This document shows positions 61,086 to 64,000 of a stretch of DNA of 64,000 bases, piece by piece. The notes under the pieces were generated by a model. The model saw only the letters and a program-made list of their open reading frames with translations. It had not been told where the DNA came from and ran no database searches. The DNA lies in the NCBI RefSeq assembly GCF_014199945.1, contig NZ_JACHOR010000003.1, positions 248,001 through 312,000 on the forward strand, read 5' to 3'. The translations under genes were made by a program, and so were the position numbers. Source of the stretch: Brevundimonas variabilis. GTDB taxonomy: Bacteria; Pseudomonadota; Alphaproteobacteria; Caulobacterales; Caulobacteraceae. Position 1 is the first letter of the stretch; each line of letters starts with the position of its first letter.

Positions 61086-62033
61086 ATGTCTGTCTTTCGC
61101 GTGATCCTGAACCTGCTGGCCATCGGTGTGCTCGGCGCACCACTGGCCGTGGCTCTGTCCGCCCTGAGCGGGATCGGCCATCGCTGGCCTGACATCCTGG
61201 CGCAGTTCGCCGCCCCGGCCCTGTTCGCGACCGGAGGTGTGCTCGTCGTCCTGGTGCTGCTGAGGCTCTGGCCGTCCGTTCTGGTGGGGGCGGTGACCCT
61301 GGGGCTGCTGGCCATCGCCGTCTGGCCACAGTGGATGCCGGAACGGGGGACACCGGCTGGGGATGGACCCACGCTGAGCCTGTACTCCGCCAATGTGCTC
61401 TGGAAGAACAACGACGTCGAGGCGATCGCAGCCTCGGTCCGTGAGGCGGATGCCGACGTCGTCATCCTGATTGAACTGGGCAATGGACCCACCGCCCGGA
61501 TCGAGGACGTCCTGGCCGACTACCCGTACCGGGTCGGTTCGCCGGCGATCGCCCGCGCCGGGAAGCCGGCGCGCACGATCATCGGCTCGCGCTATCCCCT
61601 GACCGAAATCCCCGACCGGCCGGACGGGCTGCATGCCGTCGGAGCCGTCGTCCGGACGCCCCTGGGGCCGGTGAACATCCTGGGTGTGCACCTGACCCGG
61701 CCCTGGCCCTACCAGTACCAGTGGGGGCAGATCCGCCACGTCATGGCCCTGACCGAGGTCCGCCGTGACCTGACCGGACCGGTCATCGTGGCCGGCGATT
61801 TCAATGCCGTCTCCAGTGCAAGGATCGGCAGACAGGTTCAGGCCGAGCTGGGTGTCATCCCGGCACCGGGCTTTCCGGGCACCTGGCCGACAGGGATCCC
61901 GGCGTTCGCGGGCATCACGATCGACCAGGTCTACCGGTCTGCGGATCTGGTGCTGCTGGAGCGGCGGCTGGGTCTGGAGAACGGGTCGGACCACCGGCCG
62001 GTCGTGACGCGGTTCGGGCTGGCGCAGCCCTAG
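61086..62033 (+). CDS. Endonuclease/exonuclease/phosphatase family membrane protein
   Basis: A 315-residue protein. Three N-terminal helices (about 5-85) anchor it. The EEP catalytic domain then has LSLYSANVLWKNN, VILIELGNG (metal-binding Glu), GVHLTRP, VAGDFNAVSS (Asp-Asn) and GSDHRPVVTRFG (Asp-His). All catalytic residues are present. Substrates of this membrane group are not known, but it could act on lipids or phosphodiesters in the periplasm. It overlaps the CCA transferase gene by 4 bp at the 3' end. Confidence 0.85.
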   Translation: MSVFRVILNLLAIGVLGAPLAVALSALSGIGHRWPDILAQFAAPALFATGGVLVVLVLLRLWPSVLVGAVTLGLLAIAVWPQWMPERGTPAGDGPTLSLYSANVLWKNNDVEAIAASVREADADVVILIELGNGPTARIEDVLADYPYRVGSPAIARAGKPARTIIGSRYPLTEIPDRPDGLHAVGAVVRTPLGPVNILGVHLTRPWPYQYQWGQIRHVMALTEVRRDLTGPVIVAGDFNAVSSARIGRQVQAELGVIPAPGFPGTWPTGIPAFAGITIDQVYRSADLVLLERRLGLENGSDHRPVVTRFGLAQP

Positions 62034-63229
62034 CCCGCGGCAATCAGCGCCCGAAGCCGGTCCTCGTGGCCATCGGCAGGGAAGTCGTCGGCGATCCAGC
62101 TGTCCTCGAAGGCCTTGAGGATACGACCGGTGTCGGGCCCCGCCGCAACACCCGCCCGAGCGACCTCACGGCCCCCTATGGGCAGGCGCGGGATGGGCCA
62201 GTCGCGGGCGATGGCCGAAATGTCACCCGGACAAGCCTCCGGATGGTCGGCAGCCGTCCGGGCAAGGCGGTCGAGCACGGGCTGACGTCCGGCGCGGTAG
62301 AGCATGGCCCGGATGTCGGCCGCGCTCGCGCTCGGGGCCAGGGTGCCGGACACGGCATCGATCAGCCGGTTGCGCAGGGCATTGGACAGGCGCAGCGCGA
62401 CCGCAGCCTTCATGACGGCCTCTGATGTATCCGGCAGGAGGGCGGACAGGCGCAGGGCGACCTCATCGGACACCACGACCATGGCCTCGAACCGATCGAG
62501 GGAGACAGGCTCCGGCAGGATCTGGCCAAGGACTCCGGTCTTCGACATCGCGCGGACGGCGTCGCGGGGGTCGGGGGCAGCGAGGAGCTTGAGCAGTTCC
62601 TTCGAAACCCGCTCGGCCGACAGCCTCGCCATGCCCTCGTGCAGGGCGGCGCAGGCGGCCAGCCCATCGGCATCGGGCTCGCCGCGACCGTACCAGGCGT
62701 GAAACCGGAAGAAACGCAGGATGCGAAGGTAGTCTTCCTGAATGCGCGTCGCCGGGTCGCCGACGAAGACGATGCGGCCGGCAGCAGCGTCGGCCTGGCC
62801 CTGCCCGGTCGGATCGAAGATGCGGCCGCTGCGGTCGGCGTACAGGGCGTTCAGACGAAAGTCGCGGCGGGCGGCGTCCTGATCCCAGTCATCGGTGAAG
62901 GCGACCGTGGCATTACGCCCGTCGGTCGAAACGTCCTGTCTCAAGGTCGTGATCTCGAACGGCTGGCGGCGGGCGATGGCGGTTACCGTGCCGTGCGCCA
63001 GGCCGGTCGGAACCGATTTCAACCCGGCCGTCTTCAGGGCTGCGACCACGGCATCGGGTTTCAGGGTCGTCGACAGATCAATGTCATCGACAGGCTGGCC
63101 CATCAGGGCATTGCGGACGCAGCCTCCAACGAACCGCACGCAGCCGGGACCGCCCGCTGCCTCGAGCGCATCGAGAACGGCGACCGTTGCCGCATCGCTC
63201 AGCCAGGGCTGTCCGGCCAGCTCGGTCAA
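62030..63229 (-). CDS. CCA tRNA nucleotidyltransferase / poly(A) polymerase family
   Basis: A 399-residue class II nucleotidyltransferase that adds or repairs the 3' CCA of tRNAs, or a close relative. The active site has VRFVGGCVRNALMGQPVDDIDLS (G-G-x-V-R and D-x-D), ARRDFRLNALYAD and the RNA-binding segment RIQEDYLRILRFFRFHAWYG. The lengthy C-terminal domain is helical. It ends the DUF1285-NUDIX-cca operon, each gene overlapping the next by 4 bp. Confidence 0.9.
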   Translation of the reverse strand: MTELAGQPWLSDAATVAVLDALEAAGGPGCVRFVGGCVRNALMGQPVDDIDLSTTLKPDAVVAALKTAGLKSVPTGLAHGTVTAIARRQPFEITTLRQDVSTDGRNATVAFTDDWDQDAARRDFRLNALYADRSGRIFDPTGQGQADAAAGRIVFVGDPATRIQEDYLRILRFFRFHAWYGRGEPDADGLAACAALHEGMARLSAERVSKELLKLLAAPDPRDAVRAMSKTGVLGQILPEPVSLDRFEAMVVVSDEVALRLSALLPDTSEAVMKAAVALRLSNALRNRLIDAVSGTLAPSASAADIRAMLYRAGRQPVLDRLARTAADHPEACPGDISAIARDWPIPRLPIGGREVARAGVAAGPDTGRILKAFEDSWIADDFPADGHEDRLRALIAAG

Positions 63230-63885
63230 GCCGCGTCCTCCGCGATCGCCGGGTCCAGATCCGCATCGTCATAGAGCCGCGCACGCAGGCCCCGGATGAT
63301 GCCCGCCGTCGCGCCCCAGATGTAGCGATCCTGCCAGGGCATGGCCCAGAAATGGCGGACGGGACCCTCTGCAGGCTGGAAGCTGTCGCGGCGATGGTTG
63401 GCGACATCCATCAGGAAGTCCCACGGCGTCTCGAACAGGTCCGCGACTTCGCCCGGCGAGGCTGTCAGGGACGGGGCACTGGCGATCCAGCCGACCACCG
63501 GTGTCACCAGAAAGCCGGTCACGGTCTCGTAGGGTTCTGCAAAGCCCAGCACCTCGACACAGGCCGGGTCGAGGGCGACCTCCTCCATGGCCTCACGCAG
63601 CGCCGCCTGCGCAGCCGTCTCGCCGGGATCCAGACGGCCACCGGGAAAGGCGATCTGGCCGCTGTGGCTGGTCAGGGCATCGGCGCGGCGCGTCAGGAGC
63701 ACGGTCGCCCCTTCGGCGTGGGCAATGATGGGTACCAGCACCGCCGCCTCGCGCAGGGTACGGTCGGCACGGGGAGCCTCGGGATTGAGGTCGAAATCCG
63801 ATCGCGCAGCGCGTCCCAGCGGCTGCCAGGCCTGTATCGGCAGGAGGCGCTCCGTCAGCCGGCGTTTCAGGGTGGCATGGCTCAT
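63226..63885 (-). CDS. NUDIX hydrolase, CoA pyrophosphatase type
   Basis: A 219-residue NUDIX enzyme. The Nudix box is complete: G-R-L-D-P-G-E-x7-R-E-A-M-E-E-V in FPGGRLDPGETAAQAALREAMEEV. The upstream LTRRADALTSHSGQIAFPGG matches the CoA diphosphatase subgroup (NudL/YeaB type). It would split CoA or related nucleotide diphosphates with Mg2+. It overlaps cca by 4 bp and the DUF1285 gene by 4 bp. Confidence 0.88.
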   Translation of the reverse strand: MSHATLKRRLTERLLPIQAWQPLGRAARSDFDLNPEAPRADRTLREAAVLVPIIAHAEGATVLLTRRADALTSHSGQIAFPGGRLDPGETAAQAALREAMEEVALDPACVEVLGFAEPYETVTGFLVTPVVGWIASAPSLTASPGEVADLFETPWDFLMDVANHRRDSFQPAEGPVRHFWAMPWQDRYIWGATAGIIRGLRARLYDDADLDPAIAEDAA

Positions 63886-64000
63886 TCCACGCCGGCTCCC
63901 ATGGGCCCCAGGGCAAAGGCCTGGCCACCGGACCGGACCGTCAGCCGCCCGTCCTCGACCCCGGCCATCTCGACCAGATCATAGAAGATCGCCCGGACGA
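63882..64000 (-). CDS. DUF1285 family protein, C-terminal part (runs off right edge)
   Basis: Only the last 39 codons are in the window. They read VRAIFYDLVEMAGVEDGRLT then VRSGGQAFALGPMGAGVE and stop. This matches the C-terminal end of DUF1285 proteins. The stop overlaps the NUDIX ATG (ATGA). The function of the family is unknown. The start lies beyond 64000. Confidence 0.65.
   Translation of the reverse strand, partial: VRAIFYDLVEMAGVEDGRLTVRSGGQAFALGPMGAGVE

Overview
The window is about 64 kb of GC-rich, gene-dense chromosome from an alphaproteobacterium of the Caulobacterales, most probably Brevundimonas or a close relative. The evidence is Caulobacter-type genes (RcdA, TrcR, a DUF3035/BamF-like lipoprotein, FlaEY, FlaG, flagellins under a sigma-54 promoter with ftr/FlbD-type sites), alphaproteobacterial Coq4 and COQ9 proteins, a GTTC-N7-GTTC SOS box, and a GyrA with Leu and Met at the two classical quinolone positions. 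I see no rRNA, tRNA, CRISPR array, transposase or integrase.

Layout. 1-4.6 kb: truncated EamA transporter, Coq4, a ribbon-helix-helix protein, two small paralogous membrane proteins and UvrD. 4.6-8.7 kb: an O-antigen-ligase-like membrane protein overlapping parE, then a ClpP-like protein. 8.7-17.3 kb: rcdA, a DUF1192 protein, a quinone oxidoreductase, a secreted CVNH/crystallin protein, trcR, two YdcH-type proteins around ubiX and a TIGR02444 gene, a GGDEF protein, purEK, COQ9 and rpsU (apparent CTG start). 17.3-28.8 kb: ABC-2 exporter, M23 peptidase, autotransporter GDSL esterase, a fused phosphoserine phosphatase-phosphoglycerate dehydrogenase, a long SDR protein, hslO and a Tat-exported gamma-glutamyltransferase. 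28.8-35.6 kb: phosphate operon phoR-pstC-pstA-pstB-phoU-phoB, without pstS, with a candidate Pho box. 35.6-44.7 kb: hybrid kinase, aceA with its divergent short-chain acyl-CoA-type regulator, a WYL regulator, lspA, a BamF-like lipoprotein, a thioesterase and a class IV aminotransferase. 44.7-51 kb: gyrA, Cu/Zn SOD lipoprotein, EamA transporter, ssb with an SOS box, and two envelope proteins of unknown role.

51-56.5 kb is a flagellar filament locus: a FlaEY-like propeller protein, a flagellin with a proline-rich insert, FlaG and a second flagellin. 56.6-58.9 kb is a four-gene, start-stop-overlapping cassette encoding an M15 endolysin, a holin-like protein, an unknown 63-residue protein and a DUF2793 tail-fibre-like protein with a glycine-rich tip. 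It looks phage- or gene-transfer-agent-derived and is the most unusual block here. 58.9-64 kb: RskA-like anti-sigma factor with its ECF sigma factor, a DUF4112 protein, an EEP-family phosphatase/nuclease, and a coupled DUF1285-NUDIX-CCA transferase operon that runs off the right edge.

Most of the window is core chromosome in short operons with frequent ATGA overlaps. Three loci tie together functionally: phosphate sensing and uptake, the glyoxylate shunt with its regulator, and the flagellar filament genes. All functional calls come from reading translated sequence and motifs; no database search was possible.
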